DNA from: Diadema setosum
Lineage: Eukaryota; Echinodermata; Echinoidea; Diadematoida; Diadematidae
Reading direction: 5' to 3'
Assembly (NCBI GenBank): GCA_033980235.1
Contig: CM067065.1
Span: forward strand, 11,058,373 to 11,122,372
Length of the DNA: 64,000 nt
Part shown: one piece after another, positions 46,275-59,612 of the stretch
Position numbering within the stretch: position 1 is the first letter of the stretch
How the letters are laid out: each line of letters starts with the position of its first letter
The notes under the pieces: generated by a model
What the model was told of the DNA's origin: nothing
The model's database searches: none
The model's input: only the letters and a program-made list of their open reading frames with translations
Program-made: the position numbers and the translations under genes

Positions 46275-48137
46275 CCCAATTCAACTGACAACAATTTCCT
46301 GTGGTTTGATTGTCAAAATGTTTATGAATCATAAGTGCATTTCCTTGACTGCCTCTGAATGCATACTGTCTTTTTTTTTATTGAAATGCCTCGACTGGCT
46401 TTGTATTTTTCATCCTTATTCAAGCACTGATTTCAGCATTGATAACAAGATGTGTTAGTAACATAAAACCATGATGTAACACTATGTTTCCTGCTCTTCA
46501 AAACCTCAAGACCAGATCAGTGCCAACTTTCCTTTTGAATTGTGTTAATTAAAGGAACATCCAGCTCCATGAAACGTTCTCTATTACCAAGGGAGGATCC
46601 AGAAATTCCGTAAAGTGGGGCGACATTAAAAAAAAAAAAAAAACACAGGTCGAAGGGGGTGCACGCCCATCCCCAATTATTTCTTTTTTTTTATTTCTTT
46701 AGTTTTAACAAATAAAAGGGGGAGGTGGAGGGGCGCTAGATGCTCCATCGCCGGGTTCTTCCACTGACTACATATCATCATGTATTACTTGTTTTTTGTT
46801 TTTTGTTTTTTGTTTTTTGTATTGATACCTTGTATGCCTTATCGTGGCAACACATTCTATTATCATTGAATATTTGTGCTTTGACTTTCCAAGTTAAGTT
46901 TCAAATTAAAAACACCATGTATGACAGACACTCGGAATTTTATTTTTTCTGCAAACTCATGTTATCTTTCATAGTGTCAGGTGACACATCGCTATTAGTC
47001 CCAGGATAAGCATCTTGATGAATTACGGGAGAAACAAAAAAAAAAGTATTAAACAAACATGACACTAGTGAGTCTATGTGGATGTCGCAAGATATGGGTT
47101 CACTTAACTTAGACTGACGCAACAGATTACACATCAGCTTTTAAATATTATATATCGCAATCAAACCAAATAAGAATGGGTGATCATGCTAATCAAAGAC
47201 GCAACCTTAGTTAAAGTCAATTTTAAGAAAATAGACCTGTAAAAATGAAGACACAAAGTTAAAGGTCTAAAAAGTTAGAAAAATGCTGACACACTCTCTA
47301 TTGTTAGTCTACAAACCATGGACTTACAAATACACGGCTAACTGTTGCATGTTATATCTTATGCACGTAGGGCCTTCTTGAAATCAATGGGAAAGATGTG
47401 CAGCAAAGGCAGTGAAGGGGGTTCGCTTTGAGAGCCATGCTAACAGTAACGTCCGAAAGACAAATTTGATAATCCTTATATGATCTGCTTTGAGAAAATA
47501 TGAAAAAAACAAAACAAAAAAAAAAAGAATAGCGGAGACCGATTCAACAAACGACATCATGCAGCTGGCTCCAACACTCGCTAGTGGAAGTATGTCATAA
47601 TGTTGAGGTCAGCATCTCTACACCGACTAATTATTGCCCATGCTAGTACTAATATAGCACTTACACATGCATTATCATCGAGCTTAAAATCCCCAGCTAT
47701 GTCGAGGATGTAACATATCTTACAGCCTTCTAAACTATTACCACTGCAATTAGAAAGCTCAAGATGAGACCAAGGTAACAGACAACAATTTCCTCCGGTT
47801 TGATAGTCAAGATGTTTTATGAAACATAAGTGCATTTCCTTAATTGCCTCTTGATGTATACTGTCATATATAATATATGAAGAGTTTATCTGCAAAAACC
47901 AATAAGTCCATATTTGCCAAATGGAAATATTTACGATTAAAGGTCAATAAAAATAAAGAGCAAATATGATTTTTTTTTTGCTTCTTTTGACCACAACTCC
48001 AAAAATGTACCTTTATAATATGTAGTAAAAGGTATTAGGTATTATTTTGTGCTTTATGACAGAAACCGTACTTCAAAATCGTAAAAAATGGACTGATTGG
48101 CTTTTGCGAACAATCTTTTCATATGTATATATGTATA

Positions 48138-48458
48138 TGGGCCGTGACGCAAGAAAAGGGCCCTTAGGGCATTATATACATAAAATGAGTTTTCACCTCC
48201 ATATTGTAGAAGAAACTCTGACGTATTTGGATATGCAAACCTTTGTCAGAAATTCCACTCCTAAATGCTCCAATTATGACATTCAAAACAGCATGTTTTG
48301 TCCAAATCCTGTCACATTTTGATGCGTCTATGCATTTCCGCGTAGTTAGCTAGTTGATCTTTTTTTTTTTTGCGCGTATTGCTTTGTTAAACTTCCGCGC
48401 CGTTTTCTGGCGTATGCGCGCAGCGGCGCTAAGAGCCCTTTTCCCGCGTCACGGCCCA
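48138..48458. mobile_element. 321-bp MITE with TGGGCCGTGACGC ends
   Basis: TGGGCCGTGACGC at the left and GCGTCACGGCCCA at the right, extending into about 30-bp inverted repeats with GAAAAGGGC. TA flanks both sides, but the right flank is a (TA)n run, so the target duplication is not certain. Confidence 0.75.
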
Positions 48459-48478
48459 TATATATATATATATATATA

Positions 48479-49232
48479 TGACCCGCTACAACAAAATGAT
48501 CCTAAAGTCGGGCAAGGTCGATTATTTGAAAATTGCATGATATAATCCCCTAATCTTTCTGCTTTAAATTGATATATAACACATTTTATAAAAACAATCG
48601 GCTGCGGAGATATCGATGTTTAAAAGAGAGCATGTCGAGACGTCTTGAAAATCACTGTTTCGAGAAAAGCACCCTAAAAGTCTTCCTTTCGACGCAATCG
48701 CGATCAAGGGACACGCAAGTCAGTTTTCACCTCTGGACAATAGAAGGTAAGCCCTAGCAACCCCCGAAGAGTTCATTGAAGCACATCAGCGTCGGCGGTC
48801 TCCTCACCAACCAATCAGTGACCAGGATGTGAGCAGCGGCTGAGCATAGAGCACCGCGCCCGCACGCACCAGTCGATTGGGCAGTGTGCGAGCTTCACGC
48901 TTCGGTTAGCAGCAAGCAGCAAACTGACCAATGAGATCACTCTGGTCGTTGTTAGGGGCGGAACCTATCTGTGGCGCTCAATCCAAATTTTCGAACCAGT
49001 TTCTGCTTCGTTGAAACGCCAAAAAACATGGCTCAGAAAAACGCTATTTTTTGGTCTTTCCTTTCACCATTTTGCTTCAAAATTTCAACAGATGATAGAA
49101 GACATGTTAGACTCCGATAATATATCAAAATCAGAAAATCGTAAGTTTTGACCAATTTTAATGCTCTGACTTCAAACTCGATTTTCACGGCTTCGACCGT
49201 GCGCGACTTTAGGACCTTTTTGTTGTAGCGGG

Positions 49233-49235
<3 letters not shown>
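48479..49235. mobile_element. 757-bp element with TGACCCGCTACAACA ends
   Basis: TGACCCGCTACAACAAAA at the left and its complement at the right form about 38-bp inverted repeats, which continue as CCTAAAGTCG and CGACTTTAGG. It lies between a (TA)10 run on the left and (CA)n plus (TA)n runs on the right. No transposase is visible. Confidence 0.75.

Positions 49236-49281
<46 letters not shown>
49236..49281. repeat. (CA)n then (TA)n microsatellite
   Basis: Compound dinucleotide run abutting the preceding element. Confidence 0.85.
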
Positions 49282-49282
<1 letters not shown>

Positions 49283-50151
49283 GTACACACATACACTTAC
49301 CATATTTCACTTATATTTGTCATATCTATGATCCAGGAATTCCGTAAAGTGATAACAATATTGGATGGGAGTGCACGCCCACCTCCATTTTATTGCCTTT
49401 TATTTCTTTTGTTTTAAAAAAATAAAGGGGGCACGCGCTAGGTGCTCCATCGCCTGAGTCCGCCACTTAAAACATCTCATCATTTATTACTGATTACTGA
49501 TTTAACTGATTCCACTTGAATATGAGATCATATACAAGTAATGTGCAGTTCAAGGCCGTTAACGATTGCCCAGACACTGTACAGGGATGCTTACCTGCAA
49601 ACATTGACTTTAACTCAAACGAACACAACAGATTACATATACCAGCTGAATATTCTCTATCTCCATAAAACCAAATCAAAATGGATGATCATGCTTCTTT
49701 AAAGACGCAACCTTAGTTACAATCAAACTTAATAAAATTAACCTTGAAGAAATTCGACCTTTTTTTTTTAAAGAACACACAAAATAAGATATTACAAAAA
49801 ATGTTGACTGACTCTCTAGTTTGAATTCACTAACCATGGACTTACAAATATGCGGGCAACTGCTGCGGAACTACTTGAGATGAATAAAAACAAAGAAGAA
49901 AAAAAAAAACGTGCTGCCATGGACATGAATGTGTGTCGCTCTGAGATCAAAGCTAACAATACCCCACTAAAGGCAAATTTGATAACCCTTATGTGACCTG
50001 TTTTAAGCCAATAGGGAAAAAGGCAACAGGAATAACGAAGACCGATTCAACAAACGACATCATGCACTGGCTCCAACACTCGCTATTGGAACTATGTCAT
50101 AATGTTGAGGTCAGCATCTCTAAACCAACTGGTTATGGCAGATGCTATAGT

Positions 50152-51145
50152 GTTAACTCAATAAAGCCCAAGGGGGTGGGGGCACATTGTGCCCCCTACC
50201 ATATTTTTATTCGCCACTCCTTCACCCTTAATCCAATTTTAACCAAATTTGGTGACTATTCAATTCTTATTCTGAACATTTTGATATATTATTTACATAT
50301 ATTATATTGCTGGTTGTCATGGCAACCATAAACTGACAACCATTTCAGTCAGATTTTGCATATTTTTCTATTCCAATTCCAATTAACAATAAATGTATGA
50401 AATGGGCGTTTCTTGGCTGAAATTTGCCGAAGAAGCAAAATGTGAAGTAACTATGGCCCTGAAATATTTTTTTATTATTTCCTTTGCTTTTCTGTGACCA
50501 CGGCATAAAACAATAGATACAATAGAGATACTTGAAAATACCAGTATTTTCCAAAAATTGTTGTTCTACTTTGTCTCATTTTGATACCTTCACACAAGTT
50601 TTACGTCTGATATCATTTCTTAATCACATTACCAATCTGCAAACTTAACATTTCAATATTACGGGAATATGAAATATGATAACTATGAATGTACCTATCC
50701 CAAACAATACATCAGAGGCATCATAATGTATATTTTTACTTTGTTATGATTAGCGCCTCCATGTGGTGACCTTGAGAAATTCCAACCATAACAAATAATG
50801 AGCTTTTACTTGCACATCATTCGTGGCAAATATGAAAAATATTCGTCTATGATAAGACATATATACTGGGAATAAAGAAATTATACAGAAAAAAAAATAA
50901 TGTTTTTAGCTGATTTCCTATGTATTCATTAATATTTTGGTTAATACCGCCCTCTATGGGTTACCCTTAAAATATTCAAGTATGCGGTCACGTAAAGTAT
51001 GAGTTGCTCTATCCATGTGCCATGTGAAACATCAACAACAATAAAGTTATGTGGGGGGGGGGGGGGGCGGGGCACAATGTGCCCCCCCCCCCCCCCCCCC
51101 TTGGACCTGGGAAGGGTTAAAGTAGCTTGGGCTTTACAGGGTTGA
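50152..51145. mobile_element. About 1-kb inverted-repeat element, TAAAGCCCAAG ends
   Basis: TAAAGCCCAAG at 50162 and CTTGGGCTTTA at 51126-51136 are inverted. Weaker matching continues outwards (TTAACTCA against TCAACCCTG). Next to each end is GCACATTGTGCCCC or GCACAATGTGCCCC beside G/C runs. Sister units keep uninterrupted sequence at this point (about 57290-57310), so this is an insertion in unit 2. Confidence 0.7.
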
Positions 51146-52460
51146 AATAACACTAACGCAATGATCAGCATCGAACTTGAGATCTCCCACTTATGTGGAG
51201 GGTGTAACTTACTTTAAATCACCAGTACAATTAACCGTCATTCAGAAAGCTCAAGACTGAAACCCAAGGTAACTGAAACACAGTTCCCTGTTGTTTGACT
51301 ATCCAGGTGTTTCATTAAACATACTTGCATTTTCCTCACTGCCTTTAAATGCATACATATTTCTTTTATTTGAAAGGCTTCGATTACCTTGGTATTTTAT
51401 CTAAGCACTAATTTCAACAGTGGTAGCAAGACATATTTTTCAAGTGGCAACACTGTCACTGATCAACAACAACAAAAAATAACACTAGGTCTCAAGTTGA
51501 CGAAGATCATACCAATACACCTAATTTTACTATGTTTTCAATTTTATTACAGTGTCAAAAATAATGGAAGAATGTTCGTTTTAATCACAAACATTCATGT
51601 GTTGTCTGTCAGATGAAAAAAAAAAAACCACACACACCTCATTTATATATATTTGTCATGTGCACTTGTCTTTCGTTCAATCAGCTCTATCAGCTCTATT
51701 CTCGAAAATATTTCCTTCACTACTCCTTCCAAAAAAAAAAATAAATAAATAAATGTCGTTCTGAAGAAGAATCCTAACAGCACATCACTGTAGATATCTG
51801 TTGCAATATACACACAGTCACGTCGTGACAAAAAAAAAATAAAGAAGAATAATCAACTAGACTTGGAATTTGTCAACACTGACAAATTAGGTGATCCGAT
51901 CTGTTCGTAAATCAACGATTTGAGTCTCCTGATCCCAATACAGTCAGTCCGCAGCACGTATGCTAATGAGCCGATCCAGCAAGATTTATTCAGCACTCTC
52001 GTTGACGATCTTTGCGTTCGAAAGGTGTCTCGTCGTGCGAGATTTTGCGAGACTTTGATAGGGCTATGGTTTTCACAGTGTAGCGACTTGTACATACATT
52101 TGTCATGGCTACAAGTCACGGTAAATTGTTCTCCAGTCTTAGATCTTTATTTTGATACTAAATTTGGTTATAACATCGGATCTTATCATGACTAAATAAT
52201 CAGTTGAATTTGCGTAAATTTTACCTGCTTTTCACGGAAGACTTTGTCGTCTAAAGTTCTTTTTTGGTTCCTGACCGGATTAAGAAACTGTTGTTTCTGA
52301 TTTTGGCTTTTTCGTAGAGAGGAAACTTAGATGCTCATCATATATTGGAGTCAAGGAGACGCAAGCATGATTAATACTAGTTTTTCCGTTTTGAAATGTC
52401 TGTAAAATTCACTCCTAAGCCGGAAGTACGCTCCACACAAAGTCAACAGTGGCGCGATAA

Positions 52461-52602
52461 GAGCTCTCTGATTGGACAGTGCTTGCATTCAGCGCTCGAA
52501 CTACACGCGTGCCAAGAAACCGCAAGTGGCATGAAACCGTTATGTAGCATCGTAATGACGTAATGCAAGCGCTGAATGCAAGCGCTGTCCAATGAGAGAG
52601 CT
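52461..52602. repeat. 36-bp inverted repeat
   Basis: GAGCTCTCTGATTGGACAGT at 52461 onwards pairs with its near-complement ending at 52602, with few mismatches and a 71-base loop. Confidence 0.75.
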
Positions 52603-52988
52603 TACTCTTGAGATTACACGGTTTCAAGCTGATCAGCACTGACATCGATGTATAATTTACTGGTTCCTGACCGGATTACACAACAAATTGTCAAGATATT
52701 TACATGGATACAAAGATTAGGATATGGACTTCCAAATAAAGCATTTTCATTGAGACGCAAGGTGAATTTGATATTTTTTTGACGTGTTGAACGTGTACTG
52801 CACGAATTACTTTTTTCATCATTTTTCAAGCTCAAATTACGCTATGATATTTTTCATTTACAATAATTTGAGTAACATGTGACGATATATTACATATTTT
52901 CCTTGAATTTGATACCAAATTTGTGAACATAAGGTGTATTTTTGTTGCCGAAAGCCCAAGGACAAAATCCCCTTACGCAGCTTATTAC

Positions 52989-53017
52989 GTATGCAAGCCT
53001 AGAGCGGGCTTGCATAC
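52989..53017. repeat. 11-bp stem hairpin
   Basis: GTATGCAAGCC, a 7-base loop, then the exact complement. Confidence 0.8.
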
Positions 53018-53139
53018 GAGTTGAATAAATACGAGCGAATTATCGGGTGCTGCGGACTGACTGAATAGGCATGACCATACCGGTTTCATCTGTGTTTAGT
53101 GGACATTGGCCGTGTGATGTTTGGATTCTCATTTAGAAA

Positions 53140-55290
53140 AGGTAGTCAGACCTGACATCTATGGTACACAATTCCGTATACACTAACGAAGATACAGAAT
53201 GAAGTATATTTGACCTTTGACCCCAATTTGCACAGACAAGATGGCATCTGAGCAAAAAGTGGTTATTTTGTGAAATGATCCTTTTAACATGGTCTTTACG
53301 TGTGCAAAATATGGGAAAGATAGGACATGTATTTACCAAGATACAGGATGATACATTTATGACCTTTGACCCTAATTTACATACCCAAGATGACGTCTGA
53401 TCAAGTAGTTGTTATTTTATGAAATAATGTACGTGACATGAACTAAACATGTGCAAAATATGGGGGTGATAAGGCCTGTTTTTCTTTAGTTATTGTAAAG
53501 AAAGTTGCAGAAAGAAAGAACTATCTCAATACATCGAAGATAAGCTTTAATTTCAACCACGTTTTTTGACGTGATCCCGACATCGTATGAAAAATAGAGG
53601 GCACACTTTCGATAGCCCAAAGTCTCAGCTACAACATATTAACATCTGGGAGAAATTCACCGAAGCATAAGTGAGCTAGTGCTCGATAAAGACAATCATG
53701 TCAATTTTCACATCTACAAAAATTCCCTCCCATAGAGATAACACGTCATAACGAAGATAAAGAAAGAAGTACATATGACCTTTGACCCCACTTTGCACAG
53801 CCAAGATGGCATCTGAGCAAAAAGCAGTTATTTTGTGAAATGATCCTTGTAACATGGTCTTTACGTGTGCAAAATATGGAAAAGATAAGACATGTATTCA
53901 CCAAGATACAAGATGATACATTTATGACCTTTGACCCTAATTTACATACCCAAGATGACGTTTGATCAAGTAGTTGTTATTTTATGAAATAATGTACGTG
54001 ACATGAACTAAACATGTGCAAAAATATGGGGATGATAGGGGGTGTTTTTCTTGAGTTATTGCAAAGAAAGTTGCAGAAAGAAAGAAATATCTCAATACAT
54101 CGAAGATAAGTTTGATTTCAACCAAGTTTTTTGACGTGATCTCGGCGTCGTATGAAAAAATACAGAAAACTTGACGACAGCTCAAAGTCTCAGCTACAAC
54201 ATACTAAAATCCGGGAGAAATTCACCGAAGAGTAAGTGAGCTAGTGCTCGATAAAGACCGTCATGTCAATTTTCATTTCCAGAAAAATTCCCTCCCATAG
54301 AGATAACACGTAAACTGGTTAAATTTGACAAGGTTACATTATATCCATTTTCACGAGGTGAAGACATCATCCGATTAAAACTTTGATTGAAGAAAACTTA
54401 AAGAGTATTAAATTGGCTACAACATACTAAAATCTAGGAGAAATTCACCGAAGGGTAAGTGAGCTAGTCGTCGATAAAGACAATCAGGTCAATTTTCACA
54501 TCTAGAAAAATTTACCTCCCATAAAGATAACACGTCATAACGAAGATACAGGAAGAAGTACATATGACCTTTGACCCCACTTTGCACAGACAAGATGGCC
54601 TCTAAGCCAAAAATGGTTATTTTGTGAAATGATCCTTGTAACATGGTCTTTACGTGTGCAAAATATGGGAAAGATAGGACATGTATTCACCAAGATACAG
54701 GATAAAACATCTATGACCTTTGACCCTAATATACATACCCAAGATGGTGTCTGATCAAGTAGTTGTCATCTTGTGAAATAATGAACGTGACATGAACTAA
54801 ACATGTGCAAAATATGGTGGTGATAGGGTATGTTTTTCTTGAGTTATTGCAAAGAAAGTTGCAGAAAGGAAGAAATATTTCAATACATCGAAGATAAGCT
54901 TTAATTTCAACCAAGTTTTTTGACGTGATGCCGACTCCGTATGAAAAAACGAAGGGCACACTTACGATAGCCCAAAGTCTCAGCTACAACATACTAAAAT
55001 ATGGGAGAAATTCACCGAAGCATAAGTGAGCTAGTGTTCGATAAAGATAGTCATGTCAGTTTTCATTTCCAGAAAAACTGCACTCCCATAGAGATAACAC
55101 GTAAACTGGTCAAATTTGACAATGTTACTTTCAATCTCTTTTTACGAGGTGATGCCATCATCCAATCAAAATGTTGTTATTATATGACTGAAAGACCATT
55201 TAATAAGCTACAACATATTGAAATTTGGATGAAAATCAACAAAAGAATAAGTGAGATATGCTTGAGTAAACTTAAAATTCGATGACGTCA
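53140..55290. repeat. Internal tandem repeats of the 4.2-kb element
   Basis: Three long units begin near 53211, 53776 and 54565 and share ACAAGATGGCATCTGAGCAA, the CGTGCAAAATATGGG block, a GTTGCAGAAAG block and a CCTCCCATAGAGATAACACG block. Each long unit holds two related subunits about 150-160 bases apart. Confidence 0.85.
53211..54726 (-). promoter_or_regulatory. Six DR1 nuclear-receptor motifs in the repeats
   Basis: TGACCTTTGACCC occurs exactly at 53211, 53360, 53776, 53935, 54565 and 54714. Its complement GGGTCAAAGGTCA is two half-sites spaced by one base, the consensus bound by HNF4, RXR and related receptors. The match is seen directly. Any binding or regulatory role is inference. 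Confidence 0.4.
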
Positions 55291-57542
55291 TTTTGAAAAT
55301 TTATTTTTTTTTTATTTTATTAAGAAATTTGATATCTTTTCATCATTTTTCCAGCATCGCCAACCCATGAAATGACATGTTCAATTCATCAGCTTTCAGA
55401 ATATGTAAAAAAAATGCGGGGTCAACGTCCATCCTGACGAGTAAAATTGGATTTAAAATTGGCGGTTTTTTGCATTATTGCGCTGTATATCGCCATTGAC
55501 GCGCGCGCGGAATTTCAACTTTGACGGGCCCGTGTGACGTCATATTGAGTCAGATTGACGTGAAACTTGGTAGAAATATTCCTTGACATTTCAGGCATCC
55601 GATAAGTGTGAAAAAACGGGAAATTTCTATTGCATATGAGCTGTGCGGGCGTATGTGTGCGCGCGCGTACGCGTCCGTCCATTTTTTTCAATTTTTCAAA
55701 AAATGCTCCAATTGGTCTGAAACGTGTGCAAAAAAAATTTGAGCTCGATTTGAGCATACAAATATTTCAACGCGCGCGTACGCGCACGTTTTAAGAGAAA
55801 ATATGAATTTTGAGAATATGAGTAGAATGCGCATAACTTGAAATATATGTGACATAAATTTCATTGAAAAATTCTATTCCATTAATGAGATATGATTGAG
55901 AATGTGTTTTCATATAATGACGTCATAGTGACGTCACGGTCCACTGATCAGTATTATACATTAGATCTGTCGTCTTTGGGACATGATACATATATGGTAT
56001 AATTTTGAAATTGATAGGACTTTCTGAGCTAACCTCTACACAAATTTTGTCCAGTAATAAAGAAGAAGAAGAACCAACAAAGAATCCGTACAGATACAGA
56101 AGGTGATCCGAAGGATAATCGGATCACCTAAATATAACGCAAATCCATTAGAAAAAAACTAAAAACTAATCAACAAACCATGGAGTACACGCTCAACCCA
56201 GCTTCTAGTAACATAGGTCCATGATGCAACACAAATACGTTTCTTGCTCGTAAATTCATCAATACCAGTTCAGTGCAAACTTTCCTTTGAAATTGTGTTA
56301 ATTAAAGGAACGTTCCTTTGTATGAAAGGTTTTAATGGAAAATCCAGGGAATCCGTAAGGGGGCGCCTTTACAAAACGAAAAGGGTAGAGGCGCACGCCC
56401 ACCCCCCCCCCCATTTTTTTTTTTTTTTTTTTGCTTTTTATTTCTTTTGTTCTAACAACAAAATGGGGTGGGGCTCTGTGCTTCCTCTCCTGGATCAGCC
56501 ACTGACTTCATCTCATCATTTTCTTTAATATGTTTTCTTCTGTCGTGAAACCTGGTATGCCCAATCTTGAAAGCATCTTCTACTATCATAATATATTGTG
56601 CTTTGACTTTCCAAGTTACGCATCAAATTAAAAACAGCATTCATGTATGGCAGATATTTTGAATTATTTTTTTTCACCAAACTGTATTGTCTTTTATGGT
56701 GTGAAGTAAAACATCGCAATTGGTTCTAAGATAAAACACTTGACAAATCAAGAAAAAATACAAAGAAAATAGAAAAGAAAAATGAGGTGATTTTGTTTAT
56801 ATGTAGATGTCGCAAGATATGAGTTCACTTAACTTAGACTGACACAACAGATTACACATCAGCTTTTAAATATGTTATATCTCAATCAAACCAAATAAAA
56901 ATGGATGCTCATGCTATTCAAAGACGCAACCTTAGTAAAACTCAAGCTTGAGAAAATTAACCGACTCTCTGTTGTAAGTACACAAACCATGAACTTACAA
57001 ATACACGGGTAACTGTTGTTAGATCTTAGGCACGTAGGGCCTTCTTGAAATCAATGGGAAAGATGTGCAGCCAAGGACGTGAATGGGTCTCGCTTTGAGA
57101 GTCATGCTAACAGTAACGCCCGAAAGACAAATTTGATAATCCTTTGAGCTGCTTTGAGCAAATATGAAAAAAACCAACAATAATGATGGCGACTTATTCA
57201 ACTAACGATATCACGCACTGGCACCAACACTCGCTACTGGAAATATGCCATAATTTTAAGTTCAGCATCCTAACATAGACTAATAATTACAGATGCTATC
57301 ATTAACACTAACACAAGCATCAGCATTGAACTTGAAATCTCCAAGTTATGTGGAGGATGTAACTTACCTTATTGGCTTCTAAAAACACCACTACAATCAA
57401 CCGTCCTCCCGTGCGCAATCTCGTAGAAGAGTAAAAAGCTGAGGAGGAAACTAATTTAACTGACAACAATTTCCTGTGGTTTGATTGTCCGGGTGCTTCA
57501 TGGAACACGCACTGCATTCCCTTTACTGCCTATAAATGACAT

Positions 57543-57787
57543 GGTTACAGCTCGTTATACCAAAGGTTCGTTATTCCAAAGGCTCTTCAGTCCGAAGGTC
57601 CGCTATTCCGAATTACATTTTCGGATTAACAAATCTTCGGAATAACGAACCTTCGGAATAACGACACAAATGATTAATGAACCCTTTTTCATTTTTGGAT
57701 TAACCAACCTCTAGGCATAGGGAATTTATGTCTTTCCGATTAACGAACCTTCGGAATAGCAAACCTTCGGAATAACGAACAATACCC
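57543..57787. mobile_element. 245-bp TTCGTTATTCCGAAGG element, unit 3
   Basis: Flanked by the 9-bp word AAATGACAT on both sides (57534-57542 and 57788-57796). Units 1 and 2 have a single AATGCAT at the matching place (near 46358 and 51350) and no insert. The interior is built of TTCGTTATTCCGAAGG-type words in both orientations. Ends GGTTA and ATACC are only weakly inverted. Confidence 0.75.
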
Positions 57788-59612
57788 AAATGACATACTG
57801 TCGTTTTTATTTTCTAATTTCAAAATGATTAGCTCTGTCTTTTTCTTCTTTTTCTAAGAACAGATTTCATCATTGGTGACAAGACATATTATTTACGTGC
57901 CAACATGGTCGCTGTTCAACGACAAAAAAACAAACAAACAAAAAACAGTACGTCTCAAAATGTTGACCAATATACCAATTTACCTAAATTTATTATGTTT
58001 TGTATTTGATAACGTGTATAAAATAATGGAAGAATGTTTGTTTCTTGCGAGGTCATGCGCTGTCTCTCAGATAAACACACACACACACTAAATTTCACAC
58101 ATATTTATCATGTGCACTTGTCTTTCGTTTTATCAGCCCATCAGCTTGCTGGTCTGATATATTTTCCTCACTACTCTTTTTCATTAAAAAATTAGAAATG
58201 CCATTCTCAAGAAAAAAAAATCCTAACAAAGCATTCCTGTTATAAATATCAGTTACAATATACACATATTTACTAGAAAATGTAAACTTAAACGAATATA
58301 ACGCAAATCCACAAGAAATTTAATTCACAAGCCATATGGGGAACCCAATCAACTCAGCTTCTAGTAACAAAGGACCATGATGTAGCACAATTCTGTTTCG
58401 CGCTCACTAATACCTCAAGACCAGATCAGTGTCAAATTTCCTTTGGAATTGCGTTAATCAAAGGGACATTGCGCTCTATGAAAGGTTTTGCATTACCTTG
58501 GGAGGATCCCAGAATTCCGTAAAGTGGGCCGTCTTCAAAAGAACCAAAAGGGGAAAGGGGTGCACGTCCGCCCATCATTTTCTTCCGTTTATTTCTGTTG
58601 TTTTAACAAATAAAGGGGCGCCCGCTCGGTGCTCCATCGTCGGGAACAGCCACTGCCTACATGTCTTCATTTATTAGTTTGCTTCTTTTTTTTTTACATC
58701 ATGATACCTTGTTTGTCTAATTGTGGCAAAACATTCTATCATCATAACATATTTGGGCTCTGACTTTCCAAGATAAGCTTGAAATTGAAAACAACATGTA
58801 TGACCGATATTTGGAATTTTCTTTTTTTCACCAAACTCGTATGGTATTTTATGGTGTGAAGTAAAACATCGCAACTGGTCATAGATAAGACACTTGACGA
58901 ATTACGGAAGAAATATAAAGAAAATAGAAAAGAAACATGAGGTGATTTTGTTTATGTAGATGTCGCAAGATATGAGTTCACTTAACTTAGACTGACACAA
59001 CAGATTACACATCAGCTTTTAAATATTTTATATCTCAATCAAACCAAATAAAAATGGATGCTCATGCTATTCAAAGACGCAACCTTAGTAAAATTCAAGC
59101 TTGAGAAAATTAACCGACTCTCTGTTGTAAGTACACAAACCATGAACTTACAAATACACGGGTAACTGTTGTTAGATCTTAGGCACGTAGGGCCTTCTTG
59201 AAATCAATGGGAAAGATGTGCAGCCAAGGACGTGAATGGGGCTCGCTTTGAGAGTCATGCTAACAGTAATGCCCGAAAGACAAATTTGATAATCCTTTGA
59301 GCTGCTTTGAGCAAATATGAATAAAGCCAACAATAATGATGGCGACTTATTCAACTAACGATATCACGCACTGGCACCAACACTCGCTACTGGAAATATG
59401 TCATAATTTTGAGTTCAGCATCCTAACATAGACTAATGATTACAGATGCTATCATTAACACTAACACAAGCATCAGCATTGAACTTGAAATCTCCAAGTT
59501 ATGTGGAGGATGTAACTTACCTTATTGGCTTCTAAAAATACCACTACAATCAACCGTCCTCCCGTGCGCAATCTCGTAGAAGAGTAAAAAGCTGAGGAGG
59601 AAACTAATTTAA

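Larger units (their letters stand above)
51941..53063. mobile_element. Nested 1.12-kb element with CAGTCAGTCCGCAGCAC ends
   Basis: Perfect 17-bp terminal inverted repeats and the four-base word AATA directly outside both ends (51937-51940 and 53064-53067). It lies inside the 4.2-kb element near its left end and carries an inner hairpin at 52461-52602. Confidence 0.7.
51887..56131. mobile_element. 4.2-kb element with TAGGTGATCCGAT ends
   Basis: TAGGTGATCCGAT at 51887 and ATCGGATCACCTA ending at about 56131. The right end also holds a local hairpin (GGTGATCCGAAGGATAATCG and onward) and a GAAGAAGAAGAA stretch. Sister units 4 and 5 show uninterrupted sequence, with GAATATAACGC where the right flank is AAATATAACGC, so this is an insertion into the array. 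TA as target duplication is possible. No transposase was found. Confidence 0.6.
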
